Shown: one piece after another, positions 5,505-5,677 of the stretch
Position numbering within the stretch: the first letter of the stretch is position 1
How the letters are laid out: each line of letters begins with the position of its first letter
DNA from: Bacteroidia bacterium
Lineage (GTDB): Bacteria > Bacteroidota > Bacteroidia > AKYH767-A > OLB10
Length of the DNA stretch: 5,677 nucleotides
Assembly: GCA_025450095.1 (NCBI GenBank)
Contig: JANWID010000363.1
Coordinates: forward strand, 1 to 5,677
Direction of reading: 5' to 3'
The notes under the pieces: generated by a model
What the model was told of the DNA's origin: nothing
What the model saw: only the letters and a program-made list of their open reading frames with translations
Databases searched by the model: none
Translations under genes and position numbers: made by a program

Positions 5505-5677
5505 TCATTTATTGGAATTCTGAACCATTTTTGTAACCTTCCGAAGTAAATCGGGATCAATTTTATTCGGAAGCTCTACCTGGAAACTGGAACCCTCATT
5601 TTCTTTTGAAGCAACCAGGATACGGCCTTTCAGCTTTCGTACGATTTCCTTAACTATATAAAGCCCTAGTCCGGCAC
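5505..5677 (-). CDS. Sensor histidine kinase, C-terminal end of the ATPase domain (5' partial)
   Basis: The gene enters from the right edge on the minus strand; its last 56 complete codons and TGA stop (5507-5505) are visible. The fragment begins AGLGLYIVKEIV, the G2 box of the HATPase_c domain, where the preceding split codon ends in GT and probably encodes Gly, giving GAGLGL. It continues GRILVASKENEGSSFQVELP, the typical final strands of the kinase ATP-binding fold. A 20-residue polar tail (IDPDLLRKVTKMVQNSNK) follows. The sensor, membrane and histidine phosphoacceptor regions lie outside the window, so its signal and class cannot be judged. It is followed after 10 nt by a single-domain response regulator, its likely partner. 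Confidence 0.92.
   Translation of the reverse strand, partial: AGLGLYIVKEIVRKLKGRILVASKENEGSSFQVELPNKIDPDLLRKVTKMVQNSNK

Noticed and set aside
5495..5560. Longer start of the response regulator, adding 22 residues
   Set aside because: This stretch overlaps the kinase coding end in another frame, and its sequence does not belong to a receiver domain; the ATG at 5494 gives a normal receiver start.

Overview
The window looks like chromosomal DNA of a member of the Bacteroidota (CFB group). Four signs support this: a C-terminal type IX secretion (T9SS) sorting domain with a typical PNP motif; a small protein of the IPExxxDY type next to pyruvate kinase; no Shine-Dalgarno sequences before the starts; and a match to the Bacteroidota -7 promoter consensus TAnnTTTG. 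The sequence does not allow a genus call. No rRNA, tRNA, CRISPR array, transposase or prophage gene is visible.

Layout. Positions 1-2471 (+) hold the 3' part of a large secreted protein: VCBS/FG-GAP calcium-binding repeats, an ASPIC/UnbV domain, Ig-like modules, a beta-rich module ending in six tyrosines, and a T9SS sorting domain. Its reading frame is open to the left edge, so the true start is outside the window. Positions 2472-2586 form a convergent intergenic region with a strong bidirectional terminator, a perfect 18-bp palindrome and a short 7-mer tandem repeat. Positions 4476-2587 (-) carry a two-gene unit: an IPExxxDY-like protein followed after 15 nt by pyruvate kinase (pyk). Positions 4477-4627 are a divergent promoter region. 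Positions 4628-5095 (+) encode the tRNA adenosine deaminase TadA. Its stop codon directly abuts the stop codon of a single-domain response regulator on the other strand (5494-5096). That regulator lies 10 nt downstream of the C-terminal end of a sensor histidine kinase (5675-5505), which runs off the right edge.

Function. The genes do not form one pathway. They are a surface or secreted protein, a glycolytic enzyme with a small companion protein, a tRNA-modification enzyme and a two-component signalling pair. The most informative points are the predicted potassium-independent active site of pyruvate kinase, the conserved but functionally unknown partner upstream of pyk, the structured repeats between the first gene and pyk, and the zero-gap convergent stops of tadA and the response regulator. 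I see no clearly new multi-gene system.
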